Shown one piece after another: positions 14,548 through 21,857 of a DNA stretch of 27,051 nt. The notes under the pieces are model-generated. The model was not told the DNA's origin, did no database searches, and saw only the letters and a program-made list of their open reading frames with translations. Source of the stretch: Spirochaetia bacterium. Its GTDB lineage: Bacteria; Spirochaetota; Spirochaetia; Treponematales; Breznakiellaceae. The translations under genes and the position numbers were made by a program. Position 1 is the stretch's first letter; each line of letters opens with the position of its first letter. The stretch covers positions 1 to 27,051 of the forward strand of contig BOAU01000022.1 in NCBI GenBank assembly GCA_026002025.1. The letters are read 5' to 3'.

Positions 14548-15974
14548 CCCTTTACCACTACATAGGGGCGGCGCTGGTCCTCCTGCTCATCACGGTTATT
14601 GGCATCTATTCCGGCAAACGGGTAAAGTCGGCCAACGACTTTTCCGGGGGCAGTAAAAAGGCAGGGGCGGGGATTGTCACCGGTTCCATCATCGGGACCC
14701 TGGTGGGGGGCGCTTCTACCATAGGCACGGCGCAGCTCGCCTTTAGCTTCGGTTTTTCCGCATGGTGGTTTACCCTGGGCGCCGGGCTTGGCTGCCTGAC
14801 CCTGGGGCTGTTTTTTGCAAAGCCCCTCTACGAGAGCGGTATCCAGACCCTGCCTGAGGTTTTTTCCCGTGAGTTCGGCAAACGATGCGGTGTCGCCGCA
14901 ACGGTACTTACCTCGGTGGGAAGCTTTCTCAGCATCGTTTCCCAGGTACTTTCGGGTATTGCCCTGGTGGCGGTGGTCGGAAGCCTGGGCCGTATCCCGG
15001 CCACTTTTATAACGATAGCCCTCATGCTGGTGTATGTGGTCTTTGGGGGCGTGTGGGGCGCGGGTCTCGTGGGTATCGCAAAAACCCTGCTCATGTATGC
15101 GGGGCTTGGCATTTGCCTTGCGGCGGCAGTGGTCCTTCAGGGCGGGTTCGGCGCATTTAAGCTCCCCGGGGATATTTATTTTAACCTGTTTGCACGGGGA
15201 GTTGTGGTGGATCTTGGCGCAGGGCTATCCCTGGTGCTGGGTGTCCTCACCACCCAGGCGTATATCCAGGCGGCCATATCGGCCAAATCCCTGCGGTCTT
15301 CCCGGATAGGGATTTTCCTCAGCGCGGTCCTCATCCCCATTATGGGTATTCCGGGCATATATGTGGGGATGTATATGAAACTTCACCGCCCCGATGTGGC
15401 AAGCGCTTCGGTCATGCCCCTGTTTATCCTGGAAAATCTGCCGCCTGTATTGGCAGGGATGATCCTCGCGGTGCTCCTCGTTGCCCTTGTCGGCACGGGG
15501 GCGGGCATCTCCCTGGGGATATCCTCCATGTTCGTGAAGGATATCTACAAGCAGTTTATCAACAAAACCCCCAGTGACAAACGGACCCTTCTGGTATCCC
15601 GGCTGGTGATAGTGGTGGTGCTGCTGGCGGCGGCGGTCTTTACCTTTGGCGACATGGGCTCCCTCATTCTGGGCTGGAGCTTTATGTCCATGGGACTGCG
15701 GGGGGCGGTGGCCTTTGTGCCCCTCTGCGCGGTGCTGTTTTTTCCGGGAAAGATTGCCAAAGGCGCCGCTTTCATCTCCATGTTGGTGTCTCCGGTTTTG
15801 GTTCTTATCGGCAAGGTACTGATCAATGCAGGTTTAATGTCCGGTGCGATCGATCCGCTTTTCCCGGCTATCGGCGGATCAATACTCATATTCGCATGCG
15901 GATACCTTTACAGCAGGATACATTCGGCAGCGCCAATGGCAGTGCCAACGGCAGCGCCGCATGATCTTAAATAA
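14544..15974 (+). CDS. Sodium:solute symporter (SSS family)
   Basis: The 476-residue protein is strongly hydrophobic with about 13 membrane segments. It follows the SSS (TC 2.A.21) layout: an N-terminal segment, the loop YSGKRVKSANDFSGGSKK, GGASTIGTAQLAFSFG in place of the usual sodium-site helix, and long hydrophobic helices to the end. Members use the sodium gradient to import sugars, amino acids, carboxylates or vitamins. It overlaps the CoA-transferase beta gene by four bases, so it is translationally coupled and probably carries a substrate or product of the pathway, for example a carboxylate. A short Ala/Pro-rich cytoplasmic tail (AAPMAVPTAAP) follows the last helix. Family confident; substrate unknown. 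Confidence 0.85.
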   Translation: MTLYHYIGAALVLLLITVIGIYSGKRVKSANDFSGGSKKAGAGIVTGSIIGTLVGGASTIGTAQLAFSFGFSAWWFTLGAGLGCLTLGLFFAKPLYESGIQTLPEVFSREFGKRCGVAATVLTSVGSFLSIVSQVLSGIALVAVVGSLGRIPATFITIALMLVYVVFGGVWGAGLVGIAKTLLMYAGLGICLAAAVVLQGGFGAFKLPGDIYFNLFARGVVVDLGAGLSLVLGVLTTQAYIQAAISAKSLRSSRIGIFLSAVLIPIMGIPGIYVGMYMKLHRPDVASASVMPLFILENLPPVLAGMILAVLLVALVGTGAGISLGISSMFVKDIYKQFINKTPSDKRTLLVSRLVIVVVLLAAAVFTFGDMGSLILGWSFMSMGLRGAVAFVPLCAVLFFPGKIAKGAAFISMLVSPVLVLIGKVLINAGLMSGAIDPLFPAIGGSILIFACGYLYSRIHSAAPMAVPTAAPHDLK

Positions 15975-16001
15975 AAGTCTTATAACGAGGAGGAATGTGA
16001 A

Positions 16002-17216
16002 ATGTTATTGAAAGATGTGGGCAGAAATGCGGACGAGATCAGAGCTTTGGTAAAAAAGTATATGATCGAAACCTATGAGCGCTACGATTTTATCTGCGAG
16101 CGCGTGGAGGGCATGTACCTCTACAACGAAAAGGGAGAGGGTTATCTGGACTTTTACGGCGGCATCGCGGTGAACAGCACCGGGAACCGCAACCCCAAGG
16201 TGGTGGCCGCCGCCAAGGAACAGCTGGATCATGTTATCCATACCTTCAACTATCCCTATACCATACCCCAGGCCCTGCTTGCGGAAAAAATCTGTACCCT
16301 GCTGGGATATGACAAGATCTTTTACCAGAACTCCGGCGCCGAGTCCAATGAGGCCATGATTAAGATGACCCGCAAATACGGCATCGAAAAGTACGGGCCG
16401 GAGCATTATCATATCATCACCGCCAAGAACAGCTTCCACGGCCGCACCATGGGCGCACTCGCCGCCACCGGGCAGCCGAACAGCGCCTGCCAGATCGGCT
16501 TCGGCCCCATGCTGCCCGGCTTTACCTACGCCGATTTCGGTAGTGTGGATTCCTTTAAGGCGCAGGTTACCCCGAATACCATCGCCATCATGCTGGAACT
16601 GGTCCAGGGTGAAGGCGGCGTCCATCCCGCGAGCCAGGAGTTTGTGGACGGTATCCGCAAGCTCTGTAAGGATAACAATCTGCTCTTCCTGGTTGATGAG
16701 ATCCAGACCGGCTGGTGCCGTACCGGCAAGGTCATGGCCTATCAGCACTACGGATTTAAGCCCGACATTGTATCCATGGCTAAGGCCCTTGGCGGGGGTA
16801 TGCCCATCGGCGCAATAGTTACCAGCAACGAGATTGCCAAGACCTTCAATCCGGGATCACATGGATCGACCTACGGGGGCAACTCCGTGGCCTGCGCCGC
16901 CGCGCTTGCCCAGGTGAATGAGCTTATCGATCAGGATCTGGCCGGAAAAGCGGAAAAGATCGGCGAATATTTCATGAAGAAGCTCCGCACCCTGCCCAGG
17001 GTCAAGGAAGTCCGCGGTAAGGGGCTCCTGGTCGGGGTAGAGTTTAACGATCCTATCGGACTTGATGTAAAGCACGGCTGTTTTGACCGCAAAATGCTCG
17101 TGACCCTCATCGGCAAGAATCTTATCCGCATGATCCCCCCCCTCATTGCAACCGAGGCGGACTGCGATAAGGCGGTAGAGATTCTGCGGGCCTCTATCGA
17201 AGCGGTAAAAGCGTAA
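16002..17216 (+). CDS. Class III PLP-dependent aminotransferase (omega-amino acid / ArgD-like)
   Basis: This 404-residue enzyme is a fold-type I class III aminotransferase. Markers are NSGAESNEAMIK at 110-121 (phosphate binding), NSFHGRTMGALAATGQ, D232 in VDEIQTG (pyridine nitrogen) and K261 in SMAKALGGGMPIGA, the Schiff-base lysine. It resembles ArgD and omega-aminotransferases acting on GABA, beta-alanine, 3-aminoisobutyrate, ornithine or taurine. The context argues against arginine synthesis: the neighbours are an acylating aldehyde dehydrogenase, a CoA-transferase and two transporters. The natural reading is that it converts an omega-amino acid to a semialdehyde. A strong GAGGAGGAA ribosome binding site precedes the ATG. 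Substrate identity is the key open question of the operon. Confidence 0.88.
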   Translation: MLLKDVGRNADEIRALVKKYMIETYERYDFICERVEGMYLYNEKGEGYLDFYGGIAVNSTGNRNPKVVAAAKEQLDHVIHTFNYPYTIPQALLAEKICTLLGYDKIFYQNSGAESNEAMIKMTRKYGIEKYGPEHYHIITAKNSFHGRTMGALAATGQPNSACQIGFGPMLPGFTYADFGSVDSFKAQVTPNTIAIMLELVQGEGGVHPASQEFVDGIRKLCKDNNLLFLVDEIQTGWCRTGKVMAYQHYGFKPDIVSMAKALGGGMPIGAIVTSNEIAKTFNPGSHGSTYGGNSVACAAALAQVNELIDQDLAGKAEKIGEYFMKKLRTLPRVKEVRGKGLLVGVEFNDPIGLDVKHGCFDRKMLVTLIGKNLIRMIPPLIATEADCDKAVEILRASIEAVKA

Positions 17217-17260
17217 ATTTGGCGCCTGGCGTCATTTCAATAAAAAGAAGGAGTGTAGAC

Positions 17261-18703
17261 ATGGCAGATAATGCAAGATTTAAAAAGGTGCTCAACAAGG
17301 GAGAGGTTTTTGCCCTCGCCTTTGGGGCCATGATCGGCTGGGGCTGGGTTGTCCTGGCCGGGGACTGGATAGGTCAGGGCGGCTCGGTGGGGGCAATGAT
17401 TGCCTTTGCCCTGGGGGGATTGATGGTGCTCTTTGTGGGGCTTACCTATGCGGAGCTGACCCCGGCCATGCCCAAGTGCGGCGGGGAATTCGTCTTTTCC
17501 ATGCGCGCCATGGGCAAGTTCCCGTCGTTCATCTGTACCTGGGCCATCATTCTCGGCTACGTGGGTGTTGTGGCCTTTGAGGCCTGCGCCCTGCCGACGG
17601 TGGTCCAGTATATTATTCCGGCCTTTGGACAGGGGCCGGTACTCTACAGCGTCGCCGGTTTTGATATCCGCATCCAGTGGCTGATCGTGGCCATCATTGT
17701 GGCGGCCCTCATTACGGTAATCAATTATGTGGGGATAAAAACCGCGGCGGTCTTCAATTCCGTCCTCACCGTTGTCATTGCCGTGGCCGGAATTGCCCTT
17801 GTTGCCAGCTCTGTAGTGAGCGGTGAAGCTTCGAACATGCAGCCGCTTTTTGAAGACGGTTTCCCCGGCATACTCTCCGTGGCGGTGATGACGCCCTTTA
17901 TGTTTGTCGGTTTCGACGTGCTGCCCCAGGCCTCTGAAGAAATGAACATTCCTCCCAAAAACATCGGCCTTATCATGATGCTGTCCATTTTCATGGCCGT
18001 TGTATGGTATATCCTGATCATCTTTGCGGTATCATTTGTTATGTCAAAGACGGATCTGGACGCCGCCGCAAGCAGCCTTACCACCGCCGAAGCCATGAGC
18101 AAAGCCTTCCATTGGGAACACGCGGGCAAGATCCTCGTCATCGGCGGCATGGCCGGTATTCTTACCAGCTGGAACGCCTTCTTTGTGGGGGGCAGCCGCG
18201 CCATATACGCCATGGCCGAAGCCAACATGGTTCCCCAGGTCTTCGCCCGGCTTCATCCCACCTTTAAGACCCCCGGCCCCGCCATCATCCTTATCGGCAT
18301 AGTCTCCTGCATCGCCCCCTTCTTCGGCCGGAGAATGATGGTGTGGCTCACCGATGCGGGCAGCGCCGGGGTTGTGGTGGCCTATCTGCTGGTTGCGCTC
18401 TCCTTCCTCATTCTGCGCATTAAAGAACCAGATATGCACCGCCCCTACAAGATCAAGGGCGGCGTCATCGTTGGGGTTCTTGCCGTGGTCCTCAGCCTCG
18501 CCATGGGCATCCTGTATATCCCCGGTGTCAGCCCCTCCGCCCTTACCAAGGAAGAGGGGATCATCTTCTTATCCTGGGTTGCTCTGGGTGTGGTCTTTGG
18601 TATCGTAGCCAAGCTGGTATATAAGGACAAGTTCGGACAGAGCAAAAATCTTATCTATCCCATCGGCTCCATCGACAGGAAAAACCAGGAAGCCGGTAAA
18701 TAG
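17261..18703 (+). CDS. APC-superfamily amino acid permease
   Basis: The 480-residue protein has about 12 hydrophobic helices and the APC signature near its N-terminus: FALAFGAMIGWGWVVLAGDW (the unwound first helix that binds the substrate backbone) and later LTYAELTPAMPKCGGEFVF. I place the start at ATG 17261, ten bases after GAAGGAG; the frame is open 42 bases further upstream without a ribosome binding site. It closes the six-gene operon and probably imports the amine or amino acid used by the aminotransferase just upstream. The middle segment with MTPFMFVGFDVLPQASEEMN is conserved in polyamine/amino-acid permeases of this branch. A long hairpin follows at 18716. Substrate unknown. Confidence 0.88.
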   Translation: MADNARFKKVLNKGEVFALAFGAMIGWGWVVLAGDWIGQGGSVGAMIAFALGGLMVLFVGLTYAELTPAMPKCGGEFVFSMRAMGKFPSFICTWAIILGYVGVVAFEACALPTVVQYIIPAFGQGPVLYSVAGFDIRIQWLIVAIIVAALITVINYVGIKTAAVFNSVLTVVIAVAGIALVASSVVSGEASNMQPLFEDGFPGILSVAVMTPFMFVGFDVLPQASEEMNIPPKNIGLIMMLSIFMAVVWYILIIFAVSFVMSKTDLDAAASSLTTAEAMSKAFHWEHAGKILVIGGMAGILTSWNAFFVGGSRAIYAMAEANMVPQVFARLHPTFKTPGPAIILIGIVSCIAPFFGRRMMVWLTDAGSAGVVVAYLLVALSFLILRIKEPDMHRPYKIKGGVIVGVLAVVLSLAMGILYIPGVSPSALTKEEGIIFLSWVALGVVFGIVAKLVYKDKFGQSKNLIYPIGSIDRKNQEAGK

Positions 18704-18715
18704 TTTCGGGTAATC

Positions 18716-18752
18716 GGTAAACGGATTGGGGCTATGCCCCGATCCGTTTACC
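18716..18752. terminator. Long hairpin between convergent genes, no T run
   Basis: GGTAAACGGAT (18716-18726) pairs perfectly with ATCCGTTTACC (18742-18752). After one mismatch the stem continues as GGGGC/GCCCC with loop TAT. It ends the permease operon and also contains the last codons of the convergent gene at 18732. No T tract follows on either strand, so termination would be Rho-aided, or the hairpin may protect 3' ends. Confidence 0.55.
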
Positions 18753-19139
18753 CAGGGCTTCCGCATGGGGGGGATTCAGAAGGATATCACTCCAGTTGAT
18801 GGACATCCCCTCTTTTTCCATGGCCTTCATCAGATTGAAGAGGGTCCGACCCACAAAAAGGTTCCCCTTTTTGACAAAGGCGGCGCTCTTTTTCCCCTCC
18901 AGGGCGCTCCCTCCCCCAAGCACCTTGGCAACCGACTCAGGAATCTTACCGGAAAAATAGCCAATCGACTCCGCCACAACAGCGATATATTCATAGCCGG
19001 GAAGGCGCATGCCGTCCTCGGTCCAGGCATCGATAATATCAACCCGGTGCCCCATGGATTCCATGCCCTTTGCCAGGGAACTCACATAATCGGGAATCCC
19101 CCGCCGCTGCCGCGGAACGCTTACTATTGCAATTCTCAT
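18732..19139 (-). CDS. Small flavodoxin-fold-like protein, function unknown
   Basis: The 135-residue protein shows an alternating beta/alpha pattern resembling flavodoxin-like proteins: RIAIVSVP strand, a first helix (YVSSLAKGMESMGH), YEYIAVVAES, then IPESVAKVLGGGSALEGKKSAAFVKKG and a final helix region. The usual flavodoxin phosphate loop, (S/T)xTGxT, is not recognisable, so FMN binding is uncertain. A GT-B-like N-terminal half domain is an alternative reading. The ATG has AGGAG five bases upstream. It is the last gene of a minus-strand group with a UspA-like gene and a V-ATPase D subunit, separated from the former by two hairpins. I do not recognise a named family. Confidence 0.6.
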   Translation of the reverse strand: MRIAIVSVPRQRRGIPDYVSSLAKGMESMGHRVDIIDAWTEDGMRLPGYEYIAVVAESIGYFSGKIPESVAKVLGGGSALEGKKSAAFVKKGNLFVGRTLFNLMKAMEKEGMSINWSDILLNPPHAEALGKRIGA

Positions 19140-19155
19140 CCCTACTCCTATATAT

Positions 19156-19177
19156 GGAGAAAATTACTATTTTCTCC
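19156..19177. repeat. Perfect 8-bp inverted repeat between usp-like and flavodoxin-like genes
   Basis: GGAGAAAA (19156-19163) pairs with TTTTCTCC (19170-19177) around a six-base loop. It lies just upstream of the AGGAG of the flavodoxin-like gene and could act in the mRNA between the two genes. Confidence 0.5.
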
Positions 19178-19179
19178 AA

Positions 19180-19216
19180 GAGAATCAGTGCTGATAAATC
19201 AGCTTTGCTGATTCTC
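19180..19216. repeat. Nested double inverted repeat at the 3' end of the usp-like gene
   Basis: The outer arms GAGAATCAG (19180-19188) and CTGATTCTC (19208-19216) are perfect, and the inner arms GCTGAT (19190-19195) and ATCAGC (19198-19203) are also perfect. The repeat reaches into the usp-like stop codon. It has no T run, so it is a poor classic terminator but a likely transcript 3'-end or processing structure. Confidence 0.55.
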
Positions 19217-19700
19217 AAGCTTGCTTGTAGATTTGATCGATGTTCGGTTCCTTGACGAGGAGCACCGAACACTTGGCGCTCACCATGATCTCCCGGTGGG
19301 TATGGCTGATGATGTCCCGTGCACTCCGGTCCTTTTCCCAGCCCCCCATGACGATAAGGTCAGCCTTTTTTTCATCCGCCGCGGTGAGTATCTCGGTGTA
19401 GACCGCGCCCCTGCGGATTTCCCGCTCTATCTTGACACCCTTGGCATGGGCAAGTTCCTCCACAAAGGCGAGGTACCGGTCTCCGTTGGCCTCAAGGCTC
19501 TTCTCGTAGTCCTGGCTTTCTTCCTGGATGAAAATTTTGCTCAAGGTGAGCTGCCTGATGGTGGCAATATCCACCACATACACTGCGGTCACCCGGCAGC
19601 GGTAGGCCTTGGCCATGACAATGGCGTATTTGGCGGCCAGAATGGAAGCGTCCGAACCGGTGATGACCACCACAATGTTGGAGATAAGCGCTTTCATCAT
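19215..19700 (-). CDS. Universal stress protein (UspA family), non-canonical nucleotide site
   Basis: The 161-residue protein has the UspA outline: NIVVVITGSDASILAAKYAI at the N-terminus, CRVTAVYVVD, RRGAVYTEILTAADEKKADLIVMGG in the centre and SAKCSVLLVKE near the end. The glycine-rich ATP loop (GxxGx9GS/T) expected after the central MGG is replaced by a charged stretch, EKDRSARDIISHTHRE, so ATP binding is doubtful and it may resemble non-binding UspA types. Its ATG overlaps the V-ATPase D-like stop (ATGA), implying coupled translation and a functional link to that subunit. Two hairpins follow before the next gene. Role in stress or ion-pump control is inference from context. Confidence 0.82.
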   Translation of the reverse strand: MMKALISNIVVVITGSDASILAAKYAIVMAKAYRCRVTAVYVVDIATIRQLTLSKIFIQEESQDYEKSLEANGDRYLAFVEELAHAKGVKIEREIRRGAVYTEILTAADEKKADLIVMGGWEKDRSARDIISHTHREIMVSAKCSVLLVKEPNIDQIYKQA

Positions 19701-20320
19701 TCCCTGCCCGCCTTCTTTTTTAAGAGTTTACTGGTGAAAAAGGAGTCCCGTTCCCGTTCTTCCAGAGCCGCCTCAATATAGACTTTGGTTTCCCGCGCCG
19801 TGGGTATCACCATCTTTTCCAGGGCGTTTACCCGGCGCTGGGTCTTCCGCACTTCACGGGCAAGCCGCCACGCGATGGTCCTGACCGCCGCCAGCTCGGT
19901 GCAAAGCTTGAGCATCTCAAAGAATTCTAGCACAGTTTCATCACATTCGGCAAATGAATTCGCCGGTGAGTACTTGAGCTCCGCGTTGGGCAGCCTGATT
20001 TCCAGCCCCGGCAGGGTCATCCCCGCGGCAATAACCCGTTTTTCGTGGAGCTCAAACCGGTAATGGATGTCCCGGGAAAGCTTGTCCGCCCGCTCCCGGC
20101 CCACCACAACAAGCATCCGCTTGAGCGCGGGATAGGCGGTCCCCGCCCGGGCGTCGAGGTCCCGCTCCAGCAGTTTTACCTGCTCCACCTTCTGCATCAG
20201 CTCCATCACCAGGATCTCCCGCTTCTGCTCCAGGAGGTCGTAGCCTTCCTCGGCAGTGGTGAGCCGTTCCTTGACCCGGATGAGATTGCTCTTGGTGGGT
20301 GCGATAGATTCACGGGGCAA
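19697..20320 (-). CDS. V-type ATPase/ATP synthase subunit D, orphan copy
   Basis: The 207-residue protein matches subunit D (NtpD/AtpD of V/A-type rotary ATPases), the central-stalk coiled coil. PTKSNLIRVKERLTTAEEGYDLL opens the N-terminal helix, and RKTQRRVNALEKMVIPT plus KVYIEAALEERERDSFF close the C-terminal one, both hallmarks of the family. The length is normal. The start is a TTG at 20320, seven bases after AAGGAG; there is no nearby ATG. No A, B, E, I or K subunit gene accompanies it: upstream is a divergent isocitrate dehydrogenase, downstream a UspA-like gene overlapping by four bases. It is therefore either a second, separately controlled stalk subunit or a split-off part of a V-ATPase operon elsewhere. 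Confidence 0.88.
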   Translation of the reverse strand: MPRESIAPTKSNLIRVKERLTTAEEGYDLLEQKREILVMELMQKVEQVKLLERDLDARAGTAYPALKRMLVVVGRERADKLSRDIHYRFELHEKRVIAAGMTLPGLEIRLPNAELKYSPANSFAECDETVLEFFEMLKLCTELAAVRTIAWRLAREVRKTQRRVNALEKMVIPTARETKVYIEAALEERERDSFFTSKLLKKKAGRE

Positions 20321-20450
20321 TGGGACGCTCCTTTAGTTATAATTTATATTATTTGGAGGGGTTTAACAAGGAGAAGATGGGGAAAAGGGCCGATTCTATC
20401 TATTTACCAGGAATTATGTCAAGCGCCTAGTTCCAAAACACACATATCAG

Positions 20451-20456
20451 TATAAT
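20451..20456 (+). promoter_or_regulatory. Consensus -10 box for icd
   Basis: TATAAT at 20451-20456 is a perfect -10 hexamer about 70 bases before the icd start; the -35 region is weak. It would give a leader of about 60 bases that includes the hairpin at 20475-20509. The rest of the 204-base gap (20321-20524) is AT-rich and should also hold the divergent promoter of the subunit D gene, which I cannot place with confidence. Confidence 0.5.
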
Positions 20457-20474
20457 CATCAATATAAATAATAT

Positions 20475-20509
20475 GGGAACCTACGCCGAACTCGCAGAGT
20501 GAGGTTCCC
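20475..20509 (+). promoter_or_regulatory. Leader hairpin directly upstream of the icd ribosome binding site
   Basis: GGGAACCT (20475-20482) pairs perfectly with AGGTTCCC (20502-20509), with an inner ACTC/GAGT stem around GCA. The stem ends five bases before the GGAGG (20514-20518) of icd, close enough to influence translation or mRNA stability. No known riboswitch class is recognised. Confidence 0.5.
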
Positions 20510-20524
20510 CTCCGGAGGATAGCA

Positions 20525-21724
20525 ATGGCGGTAAAAATTCAGATGAAAAACACGATAGCGGAGATAGACGGGGACGAGATGACCCGGGTGCTTTGGGCCC
20601 TGGTCAAGGACAGGCTGATCCTCCCTTTTGTGGATCTCAAAACCGAATACTACGACCTGGGGCTCCTGAGCCGGGACGCCACCAACGACGAAGTTACCGC
20701 CGAATCCGCCCGGGCCATACTCCGGCTGGGGGTGGGGGTCAAGTGCGCAACCATCACCAGCAATGCGGCCCGTAAAACCGAGTACAACCTTAAAAGCCTG
20801 CACCCCAGCCCCAACGCGACCATCCGGGCGATCCTTGACGGCACGGTGTTCCGCAAGCCCATTCAGGTAAAGGGGATCACGCCTTCAGTATCAACCTGGA
20901 AGAAGCCCATCGTCATCGGGCGGCACGCCTACGGGGATGTGTACAAGGCGGTGGAAATGGCGATCCCCGGCGCGGGAAAAGTAGAACTGGTGTATACCTC
21001 AGCGGACGGCAGGGAGCGGCGGATGACAGTGGCGGACATGAAGGGGGCGGGCATTATCCAGGGGATGCACAACCTTGATGAATCGATCCGCAGTTTTGCG
21101 CGGTCCTGTTTCCTCTATGCCATGAACGAAAAACTCCCCGTGTGGTTCGCCACAAAAGATACGATCAGCAAAACCTATGACGGCAGGTTCAAGGAAATTT
21201 TCAACGATATTTGGGAAAGGGAATTCAAGGCAAAGGCCGAGGCGGTGGGGGTCACCTATTTCTACACCCTCATCGATGATGCGGTGGCGCGGGTGGTCAA
21301 GGGCGAAGGGGGTTTCCTCTGGGCCTGCAAGAACTACGACGGGGATGTGATGAGCGACATGATCGCCAGCGCATCCGGGAGTCTCGCCATGATGACCAGC
21401 GTTCTGGTGTCGCCCTCAGGCGCGGTGGAATACGAAGCGGCCCACGGCACGGTTCAACAGCATTACTACCGCTGGCAGAAGGGAGAAAAAACCAGCACCA
21501 ATCCGGTGGCCCTGATTTTCGCCTGGACCGGGGCACTGGCAAAACGGGCTGAACTTGACAGCACACCGGAGCTTGGGAAATTCGCAAAAAAGCTTGAAAA
21601 TGCAACCCTGCGGGCCATTGAGGAAGGGGACATGACCGGCGATTTGGCGCGCCTTGCGAAGCCCGCGCCAAAAAAGGCGCTTGACTCCTGGGAATTTGTG
21701 GACGCGATTGCGAAGAGAATTTAA
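20525..21724 (+). CDS. icd: Isocitrate dehydrogenase, subfamily II (eukaryote-type), NADP class
   Basis: The enzyme oxidatively decarboxylates isocitrate to 2-oxoglutarate, feeding glutamate synthesis. The 399 residues align along their length with human IDH1 (from memory): [32 protein letters not shown] (S95, R101), GTVFRKPI (R110), IGRHAYGD (R133), [18 protein letters not shown] (D274, D278) and [12 protein letters not shown]. All isocitrate and metal residues are present. In the NADP loop, [13 protein letters not shown] shows Gln312 where human IDH1 has Arg314, while the following His is kept, so NADP preference may be weakened. A GGAGG precedes the ATG and a structured leader lies upstream. 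It is monocistronic, flanked by the palindromic element B. Confidence 0.95.
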   Translation: MAVKIQMKNTIAEIDGDEMTRVLWALVKDRLILPFVDLKTEYYDLGLLSRDATNDEVTAESARAILRLGVGVKCATITSNAARKTEYNLKSLHPSPNATIRAILDGTVFRKPIQVKGITPSVSTWKKPIVIGRHAYGDVYKAVEMAIPGAGKVELVYTSADGRERRMTVADMKGAGIIQGMHNLDESIRSFARSCFLYAMNEKLPVWFATKDTISKTYDGRFKEIFNDIWEREFKAKAEAVGVTYFYTLIDDAVARVVKGEGGFLWACKNYDGDVMSDMIASASGSLAMMTSVLVSPSGAVEYEAAHGTVQQHYYRWQKGEKTSTNPVALIFAWTGALAKRAELDSTPELGKFAKKLENATLRAIEEGDMTGDLARLAKPAPKKALDSWEFVDAIAKRI

Positions 21725-21847
21725 CCACAAGCTGCCCTACGGGCAGCACCACACAGACCACACGGACAAAGAATGAGATTTCAAAGCAAAAGTCCGTGAG
21801 GGTCCGTGAGGTCGACTTTTCCACTCTTTAGGTGGAAAAGTGGTTAA
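21721..21847. repeat. Palindromic intergenic element B with internal hairpins
   Basis: The ends TTAACCAC (21721-21728) and GTGGTTAA (21840-21847) are perfect inverted repeats. Within lie the hairpins GCTGCCC-TAC-GGGCAGC (21731-21747) and CTTTTCCAC/GTGGAAAAG (21816-21824, 21832-21840). Between them the left part, CCACACAGACCACACGGACAAAGAA, and the right part, GTCCGTGAGGGTCCGTGAGG, match the corresponding halves of element A. The element starts on the icd stop codon and fills the gap to the convergent oxidoreductase gene, where it may also end both transcripts. Confidence 0.8.
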
Positions 21848-21857
21848 TATTAATTCA

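Noticed and set aside
16002..17216. Naming the aminotransferase argD
   Set aside because: Sequence alone does not separate acetylornithine from omega-amino acid substrates, and the catabolic neighbours argue against arginine synthesis.
20475..20509. Known riboswitch in the icd leader
   Set aside because: The leader is short, and no conserved motif of a known class is visible beyond a simple stem.
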